Assembly (NCBI RefSeq): GCF_030272615.1
Contig: NC_081413.1
Location: 164,515,080-164,579,079 of the forward strand
Length of the DNA: 64,000 nucleotides
Source of the DNA: Cryptomeria japonica
Lineage: Eukaryota > Streptophyta > Pinopsida > Cupressales > Cupressaceae
Direction: 5' to 3'
The notes under the pieces were generated by a model. It was not told the origin of the DNA and searched no databases. It saw only the letters and a program-made list of their open reading frames with translations. A program made the translations under genes and the position numbers. Below, in pieces: positions 10,438-21,525 of the stretch. The first letter of the stretch is position 1. The number at the start of each line of letters is the position of its first letter.

Positions 10438-11209
10438 ATAATTCTAAGTCTCCATTCAAGGCTAAGTGTTGCATTCAAGACAAGGATTCAACCATTAAAG
10501 AGGAGATCACATGTCACATACAACATACAACATACAACAACATCTACACCTTCGCATGTAAGAATACAAACATTCTTACAACAAGGTACTAGTACTTGTT
10601 TTACATTACAATTATTTACATTTACAGCAATTTCTCATTTCTTGGTTAATTCCAAGACCGGGGTTTGACCTAAAGGCAAACCCCTCATCCCTAACCCCCC
10701 AATCATCCTCTCTTTTCTGTGTGTAGGTTGCAGGTACGCGGCTGTAATTGAAGATCTGGAATCCTTGTGCAGAGACGAACAGATCCCCCTTCGTTTCGCG
10801 GATTTTTCGGAGGACCGTGTGCACGCCGGGCGCCATCGTCCCGTCAACTTTCGCTCAAATTTGCAGAACAGTACCGTCTCAACATTTTACTGCTAATTCC
10901 AGGTCCGTAGCTTCATATCATATTCCTATCTCTGTTTATAAGTGAATCTTTCCTACTTTGCATGCTTTCCTAGTTCAATCATTCTATCTACATTTCTTTA
11001 CAAAAGAGGGTATCCTTGCTATCACAACCCTTGAAACTCGTATAGAATCCAATCTTGCATTGCATGGGATTGGATCTTGTGGGTTTCAACCCCTCTTTTG
11101 AATGTAAAGTCTCTCCTAAGTGAAAACCATCAACCCTAGTGACTCTCCCTTCTCTCTCCTTGGAGTTGGGGAGGGGAGAACAACTAGGGTTCGATTTCTC
11201 CGCTTTACA

Positions 11210-13143
11210 GAAATGTTGATAGCACTTGAATTATTGCAGTATATAGTAGTAGACTCATCATAAACAACTATGATATCCTTCAATATATGCTTCATCCATA
11301 CCACCTGAGTACAATTGCTAATAGCAGCAATGTATCATGTCTTTGCAGTAGATAAAGAAATAACAATTTGCTTCTTACTCATCCAAGAAACCAATCTCTT
11401 ACCCAAGAAAAATGCACCACCAATAGTACTCTTCTAATCATCAACATCAATTGCCTAATCAACATCTGTAAAAGAACTCAAAGTAAAATCATCATATTTA
11501 GGATACCATAAATCAAAATCAATTCTCCCTTTCAAATATCTGAAAATTCTTTTCACAGCTACAACATGAGATTCCTTAGGATCAGCTTGAAACCTAGCAA
11601 CAAGACAAACAACATTCATAATATTAATTCTATTCTAAGTCAAATATAGTAATCCACCAATCATAGATATGTATCTAGTCTGATTTTCTTTCGGAGAATC
11701 ATCATCCTTAGTCAACTTGCATCCAGTCACCACAGGGGTACCAACTGGCTTTGAATCATCTAAACCAAACTTCTTCAACAATTCTTTCACATACTTGGAC
11801 TGAGATATAAAAATACTTTTATCTAATTGAGTAATTTTCAATCCCAAAAAGAATTTCATCTCACCAATCATGGACATTTCAAACTCATCTACATGTCATC
11901 AACAAAATTCTTGCACAAACCATCATCTCCACCAAAAATAATGTCATAAAAAAAAACTTCAATAATCAAGATGTTATCATGATCAATCTTGAAATACAAA
12001 TTACTATTAGCAATACCTTTATTGAATCCAAGATTCAACAAATACTTATCCAATCTAGCATACCAATCTCTTGGACCTTGTGTGAGTCCATACAGTACTT
12101 TCTTCAATCTGCAAACCATATGTCCCTGATTTGTCAACTGAAATCCATCTGGTTGCTCAATATAAACTTCCTCTTCCAATTCTCCATCAAGAAAGGATGA
12201 TTTGACATCCATCTAATAAACTTTAAAGTCTTTGTAAGCAGCATAAGCGAGAAATAATCTAACAGCTTCAATTCTTGCCACCGGAGCAAAAGTCTCCTCA
12301 AAGTCAATTCCTTTCATCTGAGAATATCCCTTACAAACAAGTCTTCCTTTATTCCTAACCACTTCACCTTCCTCATTCAATTTATTCTAAAATACCCATT
12401 TACTTCCAATTACACTTTTAGCCTTAGGTCTGGGAACAAGAATCCATGTATTATTCTTCTCAGTCTGGTTCAATTCTTCTTCCATTGCTTTAACCCAATT
12501 TTCATCTTTACATGCTTGACTAACATCTTTAGGTTTAATCTTAGAAATCAAGAAATACTCTTTAGCAATTCTTCTTCTAGTCATCACACCTCTATTTTCA
12601 TCTCCTATGATCTGATTTTCTAAATGATTCAACCTTACATACCTGAGAGTCTTAGGATTTTCTTAATTTTTCAGACTCTTGAGCTCTTCTTTCTGCATTA
12701 GCACTTGTACCTTCTCCTTCATCCTCGGGATTTTTTGAAACAATCTGAATTTGATTTTAGGACTACACTTGCTTTCCTTTATTTGAACTATCAATCTGAT
12801 CATCAAAATCATATTTGCAGGATCTGATCTGTCTCTCATTTCCTTCATCAACTTTCACATTAGCACTTTTAACTATCTTTCTCAATATTTTATTATAACA
12901 CCAATAGGCCTTTCTCTTAGTAGAATAACCAAGAAATATTATTTCATAACATCTAGCATCAAACTTCCCTAAATCTTCATCTCTTCTAATATAGTATTTA
13001 CTTCCAAAAATTTTGAATATCTAACTATAGGAACATGACCAAACCACAACTCATAAGGAGTTACCGGTATCACCTTTGATATGCACCATGTTAAGAGTAT
13101 ATACAGCAGTACTCGCAACTTCTCTCCAATAGATATGCAGAAC
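11210..13143 (-). pseudogene. pol: copia integrase end, reverse transcriptase and partial RNase H (C)
   Basis: Minus strand. Integrase end with PYELWFGHVPIVRYSKF near 13050. Reverse transcriptase runs from about 12632 (NNTWILVPRPKAKSVIGSKWVF) through [22 protein letters not shown] and a tRNA-primed polymerase block (KKVLYGLTQGPRDWYARLDKY). The catalytic box FVDD is FFYD, so polymerase activity is lost. RNase H starts near 11300 and breaks after TTIYCNNSSAINIS at the H LTR. Many stops and frameshifts. Confidence 0.84.
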
Positions 13144-13413
13144 AAAATCCAAAACATTGATCAACACAAAATAATTGAAAAACCAACCACAATACCGAAA
13201 CTCATAACTCAATCAACTCTCCATGCGAACCTCTGAAACTTTAGTTGAACCAACTAGAGATACTTATCTCAAAACCCTTTAATCTGTAACAACGCATTTG
13301 TAGCACACTGGCCAAACCAACTCACTCAATTTAACTACAACACTGGAACACACAGAGGAATATGTTGACATCAATGACAGCACATCACTTAGCAAACTTC
13401 TCAACAATATCCA
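13144..13413 (-). repeat. LTR start fragment of copia remnant C
   Basis: On the minus strand it begins TGTTGGATATTGTTGAG at 13413 and contains GTCATTGATGTCAACA, a block shared by the starts of the A and B LTRs. It is cut at 13144, where integrase sequence begins, marking an internal deletion. Confidence 0.7.
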
Positions 13414-13935
13414 ACAGTGGGTTTATAACCCCACCAAGCACACTCACACTTCCCTTTCTTTCTAAGGTGTGAAGTGGGTGTGCATACCCGCTTTCCACTT
13501 CATTTGCATCATTTTTGTCCCCTTATGTGTTTAGTGGGTTTATAACCCAACCCAACACCTACTTTGTATTTACAATTTTAAATGTGTAATTTGGGTTTCA
13601 TCTGAGTTTGTCCTTCCCAAGTGCGATTTGGGTTTAGAAACTTGAATTACACCTTTGATCCTCACTTTTAATAGGTGAATTTTTTAAGCTTATAAACTTG
13701 ATATTCACTTATCGTACACATGTAAATTGAGATTTTACATCCAATTTACCTCAAAGATTTCAAGTTATCAAAGAGGGTTTGGAAACCCTAATGGCCTTAA
13801 ATGTATTATTTTCTTAATATTGTTCATTTGAAATGAACAAAATGGTTGATCAGTTGTATCATTGTAATATTGATGATTTTTTTTCTCAGTGTTATTATCA
13901 TACAAATGACATAAGCTTCTCCAAGAAAGAGGGCC
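13414..13935. other. Non-coding stretch upstream of U
   Basis: No coding signal. AGTGGGTTTATAACCC occurs at about 13413 and again at about 13537, giving a near-direct repeat spaced about 124 bases apart. It may be the 5' leader or LTR remainder of the element that carries U, but no PBS was identified. Confidence 0.4.
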
Positions 13936-14622
13936 ATGAAGTTCAAGAAGCAAGACCCACATCCAATCTTCCCATCGTCTTTAGTCACATCCAATATTGA
14001 TCATATAAGAGATACAAAGATAGGTCACATTGACCTATCCAAGTTTCTAAAGAGGGTTGAACAACCTTCTTCCTACCATGAGATGGAATCTATCATCAAC
14101 AGTAGTATCCACTTGGTAGCAGCTTTCCCCATGTCTACTCAGGACCATAAGTTTGTAATGGTAGTTGCAAATCACTTTGATCTAGTTAGTAGAAGTGTAA
14201 AGGATGAAATTGGAAATAAATTGATCAAGCTTGATGGGGAACTCTTTGATTCCATCTTCAAGTGTCCTAGTATTGAGAAGTATTATGATATCACAATGCA
14301 ATCAACTACAACCTACTTTGATAGAAATTCTAACAAGTGCAAAAGGAACATGAATGATAATTGGTTAAAGACCCTGAGACCTACCATTGCTAGGTGGTCA
14401 TAAACTCTTGTTGGATGTGACTTCATTGAATAAGTCAATGATTTGATCTCTTTTAAGTAGGGTGAAAGGTATTCCCGCCTCCAACACTTACTATAAATAG
14501 ATGTATCAATATATTCATGTCATCAAACAAAATAAGGAAAAGATATTTTGGGGAAAACAGATTAGTGATGCTATTTGTGAAGAGCTCACTAAGGTACCTA
14601 CCACACTCAAGTTCTATATGAC
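13936..14622 (+). pseudogene. Unrecognised coding pseudogene U, first part
   Basis: 155 codons open from ATG 13936 (KFKKQDPHPIFPSS...), ending TAA 14401. A frameshift to another frame resumes at about 14501 and runs to the copia B insertion point (QISDAICEELTKVPTTLKF). Readable blocks include SKFLKRVEQPSSYHEMESI and ELFDSIFKCPSIEKYYDI. I do not recognise the family; no catalytic or zinc motif is visible. Joining 14622 to 22952, with one ATGAC copy kept, continues the frame, so U is a single gene broken by copia B. It may be a Gag-like protein of an old retroelement or a captured gene; this is not resolved. Confidence 0.6.
14618..14622. repeat. Target-site duplication, left copy (element B)
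   Basis: ATGAC, identical to 22947-22951. It lies in U's reading frame (Met codon plus two bases of the next codon). Confidence 0.93.
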
Positions 14623-16086
14623 TATTGGAATTTTGGCACTAAGTTGTCATTGATGTCAACCAGCATGATGGAGATCCACATAAGGGTGAGCATAAAGAAT
14701 GAAGGTCTACCGGTCTGAAGGATAAAGTACAAACTAGTCTGAATGATGGTTGCTTATTTATGATGAAGAGGCAGAATGTTAAAAGTTGTCTCACACCACC
14801 GGAAGTGAAGATGTGAAACCAATACAAGATGCTTTATCAGTTAATATAAGAAGAACACTTTACTAGAAAAGGGATATACCGATATGTGTTTTCCGACCCA
14901 TTTGTGTGTTGGTGGGCCATGTCTTGATTGACATGATGCCATGTGGAGCAGAGGTGGCAAGTGTGTTGTGGTTGGTGAAGCCTCATCGACAGGATCGATG
15001 AAACAGATAATCATCATTGATGAAGGAACCACAAATCATGGAATTGCATCTGACTGATTGCGGCTCGAGGAAGAAGGAATGACAGAGGAAGATCAGGGAG
15101 TTGTTGGCACCTGAATCAAGGAAAAGGAAATCTAATTCAGGACATTCTCATAAAGGAAACTTCTGGAACACTTTATGTGTCGTCTGACTTCATGATAGAA
15201 GATTTGATTCATGATTACCACTCTGAGAAAAACATGCATTGGATAATGAAAACCGTGTGTAGGTGCAGTCTTCAAGGATAGGTGATTGATCCAATATAAG
15301 GGGGATTGGATCTCATGAAGATTGTGCCAAAAAGAGAAAACCCTAACCGCTCAGGTTTTTGAATTGCATTCTGGCGAGAAAATAGATATAAAAAATGAGA
15401 GCTCTAGACAGAAGACGTTGTTGATCCTGTGAAGATTGAGTAGAGAAGAGAAGTGAGAGCAAGCAAGGAGAAAACTTTAGAAGGTGTTCTGAGCAAGAAA
15501 ACCGGTGAGAGGATTCTACCAGCAGTATCATAGTCTGGCTGTTGAGCCTAACCGGTAAGGTGTGGTAGACCAGGCAGCATCCTAGTGTGACACAGTGTGT
15601 TGAGAGATTGTGTGTGAAAGGGAGAGAAAGATAACAGAGAGTTATTTAATTCAAGAGTTGCAGAATTCATTTGCAACAAGAAGCCTTAATTATATTCAAA
15701 TAGTATTTCAATATACATCGCCAAGTTGAAGCTTGGTGTAGGGGTTGGTGCTCCTTGGGTTAGTGCCCTAAAAGTGTAGGGGTTGGTGCTCCTTTGTTTG
15801 GTGCCCAAAATCTTTGTAAATTTGTGTTTTACCTGTGAGATTGGATTGGAGCAATAGTCTTCAGCAGCTTTTCTCACCGAGGTTTTTCCCATATTGGGTT
15901 TTCCTCGTAAATCTGGTGTTGTGAGTTACTTGTGTGTGTATGATCTCTTTGGCTTTCTTTCTTGTGTTACCAGTTTGACTGTTTAAGTGATTAAGTAAAT
16001 AACTGATATTCTCAAGTTAGATCACAAGAGGAAAAACTTAAGAACCATTGATTCACCCCCCTCTCAGTGGTACTCGGTGTTCAACA
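14623..16086 (+). repeat. 5' LTR of B
   Basis: Starts TATTGGAATTTTGG (the 3' LTR has TGTTGGCATTTTGG, so the terminal TG became TA) and ends GTGTTCAACA. Highly similar to 21526-22946 with a few indels; it carries a duplicated GTAGGGGTTGGTGCTCC near 15737 and 15776 that the other LTR has only once. TATAAAAAA at about 15387 is the likely TATA box. Confidence 0.93.
15387..15393 (+). promoter_or_regulatory. Putative TATA box in the B 5' LTR
   Basis: TATAAAA in AGATATAAAAAATGAG. The 3' LTR has TATAAGA at the equivalent place (about 22265). Position near 765 of the LTR. Confidence 0.5.
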
Positions 16087-16088
16087 AT

Positions 16089-16100
16089 TGGTATCAGAGC
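16089..16100 (+). other. Primer-binding site of B
   Basis: TGGTATCAGAGC two bases after the LTR end, complementary to initiator tRNA-Met. Confidence 0.9.
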
Positions 16101-16151
16101 TTGGTTCCCAATTATCTTTAAACCTTGGGTAGATTCTATACTTTGAGCACA

Positions 16152-18251
16152 ATGGAAATAAGTGAGTCTACTTCCTCAAAATCCCCCATGTTTGATGGAT
16201 CCAACTATGCCTTTTGGAGCAGAAGAATGGAGACCTCTATTTCATCTCTTGGTTTTGATGTGTGGATGTCAGTCAAGAATGGGTATGCCATTCCTAATAC
16301 TCCTCCCTCTGATCCAGATGCAAAAAAGGAGTATGAGAATAATGCAAAGGAAAAACATGCTATCTTGAGTGGACTGTCCGATAATGAATTTGTCAAAGTC
16401 ATGCACTATATTTTAGCAAAGGAGACATGGGACAAATTGTAGAGATTGTTTGAGGGAGATGTAAAAGTCAAAGAAGCCAAGCTACAAACACTAAGGGGTC
16501 AACTTGAAAGCATCAAAATGAAAGATGATGAGAAGATTGTAGACTATCTTCATAGATTTGATGAAATTGTGAATACCATTAGAGGACTCAGAGAAGAAAA
16601 TGTAGATGAGATTCTTGTCAAAAAGATACTTAGATCTCTCACTCCCAAATATGATACTAAGGTGTTAGCCATTGAAGAATCCAAGGATCTGAAGACTTTT
16701 GCAATGGATGAGCTATTTGGCTCCCTGACATCCTATGAGATGAGAACAACCGATGATACTTCCTCAAGGAAAGAAGCGGCATTCAACATCACCAAAAAGG
16801 GCAAAGAAGTTGTCACTCACAAAAAATCCAGTGAAGATTCTGATGAAGAAGTAGCAAACTTTGTCAGGAAGATCAAAAGAGGATTCGACCGGTACAAAGG
16901 AAAGCTACCACTTAAGTGCTTCAACTGTGGAAAGGTAGGACACTTCATTGTAAACTGTCCTCACAAAGAAACTGGTGGAGATGAGTCAAGAGAGTTCAGA
17001 AGATTTGTCGGCAAAGATAATGAAAGGAATGACTACCGATGGGGAAGAAGAGGCTACCAAAACTAGAATAGCTTATATACCTTTGAGGAGGACACAACAG
17101 ATGATGAAAATGCATCAAAAGATGATGACCGTGAGAACAACAGAAAAGTCAATCTCTTCATGGCACTTGACAAACCAGTTGATGAAGATGAGGAAGAAGA
17201 GGATGTTGAGGCTGAAGTGGATTTGGAGAGCGAACTTATAAGTGCTCTTGAAGAATTGATTAAAACAAGAAGAGAACTCAAGAGGGTTAAGATTGTTGTA
17301 GTAAATGAACAAGATCTGTTGAAACAGTCTCTAGAAGAGTTTGGTCAAGTCATATCTGACTTGAAGCTGCAATTGGAAGAAGCTAAGAGGATTAGTGAAG
17401 CTACAGCCTTTGATATGACAAAGAAAGAAAAGGGACATCAAGAGTTGGAAGCTCAAATAATAAGGCTCAAAAAGGAGCTTGAATAAAGCAAGGAAGAAAT
17501 AAAAATAAGGAGCAAGTATGAAGGCAACACTGAGGCCTTAGATAAGATGTTGAGCAAACAAAAGCAATTCAAAGACACCAGTGGCTTAGGTTTTGAAGAA
17601 GGTCAAAGTTCAACCCACAAAGATAAATCCAACAAATAAATAATGTTCACCTCTTCAATTGAAGGTGAAGAAAATAAGACATTCACTATAGGCAAGGATA
17701 CCAGCAAAAAGACATATGCATATGCTATTGGAAATTGTCACTCAAACCAGTATGCAAAAATGAACCGGAGGCCACACTTTTTGCACCAAAATACAGATCT
17801 AAGGAGAAATGCTAGAATTACTCATGAAGGATTCACCAGATTCAACAACATGAAGGAAAAACCCTCCATGAGGAAGTTCCATTCAGGACCAAGACAACTT
17901 AACTGGTATGTTTCAAATTTTTATGGTTACTGTTACCGGTGCAATAAATTTGGACACAGAATAGCTGACTATAGATTAAACAATAAGCCTTCTATGAATT
18001 ATGAAAGTAGAAATCCATTTAATACTCTCTAGGATATGAATGTTGTTGGTTATCGGTGCAATGGATATGGCCATAAGAGTTTTGATTGTAGGAAGAATAA
18101 ACCTGCACCTTACAATAATGTTAAGGATGTTCCCTTTAATAAAAATGTAAAAAGCTATAACTGTCAAGAATTTGGACACATAGCAAAGTTATACAAAAAC
18201 AAGAAGATCAAGCAAATGAAGGCAAATCAAGAATCAAGGGGCGGTAACTAA
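16152..18251 (+). pseudogene. gag: Long copia Gag of B with coiled-coil and multiple zinc knuckles
   Basis: One reading frame from ATG 16152, broken by stops at 16440, 17064, 17484, 17637 and 18030, with no frameshift. Order: N-terminal copia Gag (SPMFDGSNYAFWSRRMETSI), central Gag helix region (about 16446-16760), an intact knuckle CFNCGKVGHFIVNC (16918-16959), an acidic stretch (DEDEEEEDVEAEVDLESEL), and a heptad-rich coiled-coil (about 17220-17520). Three further knuckle-like motifs follow at about 17930-18200: CYRCNKFGHRIADY (last Cys lost), YRCNGYGHKSFDC, and YNCQEFGHIAKLY (degraded). Gag packages the RNA; repeated knuckles after a coiled-coil are also seen in other plant copia Gags. Confidence 0.85.
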
Positions 18252-18279
18252 ACCTGAGCTTAATATAGCGGCAGACAAG

Positions 18280-21200
18280 AAGAAGGAAATCAAACCAGTT
18301 TGGGTTGAGAAAGAAAAGGAACAGGCAGAATCAAGTCTCTTAGTACAGACAACCTTGCATGCTGAAAGGAAAAATATATGGGTGGTAGATAGTGGTTGTT
18401 CAAACCATATGACTGGTGATAAAAAGAAATTCATCAAACTTGAAGACTGGAATAGTGGATCAGTAATGTTTGGAGACAACTCCTCCATCAAAATAAAGGG
18501 AAAAGGAACTCTAAGAATTGATGGAAAACTTAAGGCACATGATGTATATTATGTGGAAGGCCTCAAGCATAATCTGTTGAGTGTGAGTTAGATGTGTGAC
18601 AAAGGTTACAAATTCACCTTTGGCTCAATCAGTTATCAAATAAAGAAAGACAGTACTGGTAAAGTTATGGCAGAAGGAAAGAGAACTGATGGAAATGTTT
18701 ATAATCTGAAGGAATGCTATGAGTCCCAATGTATGTTAGGTCAAGTAGATGAAAGTTGGTTGTGGCACAAAAGATTAGGTCATATCAACTTTGATAACTT
18801 AGTTGCAATAAGCAAAAAGGGGTGTGTGAGGAATATTCCACCCATCATCAAACTAGTAAACACATTTTGTGATGAATGTGTAAAAGGTAAGCAAACAAAA
18901 GTGAGTTTCAGGACAAAGGATCACAATAGCACAAAACCACTTGAAATTGTGCATACAAATCTATGTGGTCCAACTCAAATAAGAGCACTTTCTGATGAAA
19001 GATAATTTATGCTCTTCATTGATGACTACTCAAGGATGACATGGGTCACCTTTATGCAAGATAAATCACAAGCATTTGAAAGATTCAAGATCTTTCAAAA
19101 AATGGTGGAAAAGGAAAGTGGGTACAGATTAAAATGTCTAAGATCAGACAGGGGTGGAGAGTTCACATCAAATGAATTTAAAGATTATTGTGAAAAATAT
19201 GGAATTAGAAGGCAATGCTCTACTCCTAGAACACCACAACAAAATGGTGTGGTAGAAAGGAACAACAGGACAATCAAGGAGATGTCCAGAACCATGTTAA
19301 ATGAGGCCAGTCTATCGGATACATATTGGAAAGAAGTTGTTCACACTGCTGCATATACTTTGAACCGGGTTTAATTTAGAACAAACAACAAAAGGACACC
19401 TTATGAGTTATGGTATGACCGGAAGCCATCAGTCAAATACTTCAAAGTATTTGGAAGCAAGTGCTTCATCAAGAAAGATGTGGATGGTTTAGGAAGTTTT
19501 GACTCTAGGAGTGATGAAGGAATCTTTCTTGGTTACTCATCTAACAAAAAAGCCTACAAATGATACAATAAAAGGCTAAGAAGGGTCGTTGAGAGTGTGC
19601 ATGTAAAATTTGATGAAGATATGCATAGAGGATGTCAACCACAGGTTAACCGGTATGATGACTTTGGTGATGAATATTGTGAAGCTTAGATAGATACTGA
19701 ACCAGAGGTAGCATCCAAGAAGGTTCACAATTGGTATATACAGCTGAATCACCTGGAAGAACAAATTTTGGGAAATAAGAGTGATGGTGTGTAGACTAGA
19801 AGAAGACTTGCCCGAAATGATGAACAAGTCAACCTATGCCTCATGATTGAAGTTGAACCTAAAACTTTCAATGAGGCTAGCAAGAGACAAGAATGGATGG
19901 ACACCATGGAAGAAGAACTGGGCCAGATTGAGAAGAACAAGACTTGGGAATTAGTCCCTAGATCGGAAGACAAGAACATCATTGGCACAAAGTGGGTCTA
20001 CTAGAACAAGATGAATGAAGACAGTAAAATTGTGAGGCAAAAAGCTAGACTAGTGTGCAAAGGATACTCTCAAGTAGAGGGGATTGACTTTGAAGAAACA
20101 TTTGCACCAATGGATGGATTAGAAGCAATTAGGATGTTTCTAGCTTACTCTGCCTACAAGGGGTATATAGTATATCAAATGGATGTAAAATTTGCTTTTC
20201 TAAATGGAAATTTAGAAGAAGTATAGATGGAGAAACTGGAAGGATTTTTGTTTCATGATGATGAGACATTTGTGTGTCAGTTAAAGAAGGCTTTGTATGG
20301 TTTAAAGAAAGCTCCTAGAGCATGGTACTCAAGATTAACTCGGTATCTGAAGGAGCAGGGATTCAAAAAGGGGAGTGCTGACAGCAATTTGTACATAAGG
20401 AAATATGGGAATCACATGGTTATTGTGGTTGTGTATGTAGATGACATCATCTTTGGAGGCAACAAGGATACTCTCTGCAAAGAGTTTGTTGATCAGATGT
20501 AGTCAGAATTTGAGATGTCAATGCTTGGTGAATTGACTTACTTCCTTGGCTTGTAGATATTACAGAAAGATAAAGTAATCTTTATCTCACAAGCCAAGTA
20601 TGCAAAGAAGATGCTGAAGAAATTCCAACTGGAAGATAGCAAACCGGCAAGTACCCCCATGGTGATCGGAAGCAAATTGAAGAAAAATGACGAATCATCG
20701 GTAGTGGATCAGACTCCATATAGATCCATGATAGGAAGTCTATTGTATCTAACTACTTCAAGCCTAGATATAGTCCAGGCAGTATGCATGGTGGCCAAAT
20801 TCCAAGCTACACCAAAGTAGTCACACATGAATGTTGTTAGCAGAATTTTTAGGTACCTACAAGGAACGCTCAGATATGGTTTGTGGTATCCTAAACAGGG
20901 AGATTTTATCTTGGAAGCATACACTGATGTTGATTGGGCATGATGCATTGATGATAGAAAGAGCACAAGCGGTGGTGCATTCTTTCTAGGTGATCAGTTG
21001 GTCTCTTGGCATAGCAAGAAGTAGGAATCAGTCTCCTTATCTACTGTTGAAGCGGAATATATTGTTGTTGCTACATGCTGCTCTCAGGTGCTTTGGATCA
21101 AGAAGACTCTCAAAGATATATAGGTGGACATCACTGAACCAATTCTCATCCAGTGGGACAATTCGAGTGCAATCAACATAGAAAAGAATCCAGTCATGCA

Positions 21201-21381
21201 TTCTAGAACAAAACATATTGCTATCAAATATCACTTTCTTCGAGAGAAGGTTGAAGGGAAGGAGGTAAGGATGGACTATGTTCCTACTGGTGAGCAAGTA
21301 GCAGACATTTTCACCAAACCGCTATCGGTAAGCACTTTTGAATACCTCTAACACAAGCTGGGAGTTATGTCATTTGCCTAG
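18280..21381 (+). pseudogene. pol: copia Pol of B: protease, integrase, reverse transcriptase, RNase H
   Basis: A single frame with 15 stops (among them 18589, 19003, 19372, 19561, 19792, 20002, 20224, 20500, 20554, 20941, 21022, 21121, 21349). Protease IWVVDSGCSNHMTGD retains D-S-G. Integrase: WLWHKRLGHINFDN and CDECVKGKQ zinc region, VHTNLCGP, IDDYSRMTWV, SDRGGEFTS, NGVVERNNRTI. Reverse transcriptase: [17 protein letters not shown] and [12 protein letters not shown] (intact YVDD). RNase H: VSLSTVEAEYIVV, IQWDNSSAINI, TKHIAIKYHFLRE. All key catalytic residues are present, so the element was competent before the stops arose. It ends at TAG 21379. Confidence 0.92.
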
Positions 21382-21525
21382 GAAAATCTTATGTGACTCA
21401 GGGGGAGCTTGGTATGGGTCAAAGGGGGAGTGCACAAGTACCCTTTGTCATTGTGTTGAAGGGGGAGAAATGTACCGATATGGAGTGGATCGTGAGAAGT
21501 TGACATCAATGCCAAAGGGGGAGAT
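21382..21525 (+). other. B 3' untranslated region and polypurine tract
   Basis: AAAGGGGGAGAT at 21514-21525 directly precedes the 3' LTR. Two earlier G-rich tracts (near 21401 and 21422) resemble the tract series in family A. Confidence 0.85.

Larger units (their letters stand above)
6991..11209 (+). mobile_element. Ty3/gypsy-type Gag-only element H, 5' truncated
   Basis: One long Gag-protease frame, a 745-base untranslated stretch, a polypurine tract and a single LTR. No 5' LTR, PBS, reverse transcriptase, RNase H or integrase is present. The Gag and protease resemble the plant Tat/Ogre (OTA) branch. The layout fits either a non-autonomous terminal-repeat element carrying only Gag, or an internally deleted copy. 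The left end is arbitrary because the junction to the X-like LTR lacks a clear mark. Confidence 0.7.
9957..11209 (+). repeat. 3' LTR of element H
   Basis: About 1253 bases from TGTAGCGTCCTAAAATTG to ...CTCCGCTTTACA (TG...CA). It contains a GC-rich block with repeated AGGGCGCCCAG near 10135-10200, a TATA box at 10311, and a TTCAAGCA repeat. At 11210 the sequence changes abruptly to reversed copia RNase H. No second LTR is present for comparison, so the right end is inferred from the junction and the CA terminus. Confidence 0.72.
11210..13413 (-). mobile_element. Reversed copia remnant C
   Basis: Minus-strand Ty1/copia fragment. Read 5' to 3' it has about 270 bases of LTR start (13413 down to 13144), an abrupt jump into the end of integrase, then reverse transcriptase, and RNase H cut at 11210 by the H LTR. 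Gag, protease and most of integrase are deleted. Related to family A but more diverged. No target-site duplication can be paired. Confidence 0.82.

Noticed and set aside
10036-10668. 210-codon frame in the H LTR
   Set aside because: It lies wholly inside an LTR, overlaps the TATA box and TTCAAGCA repeats, and has low-complexity HSFKHSFKH sequence.
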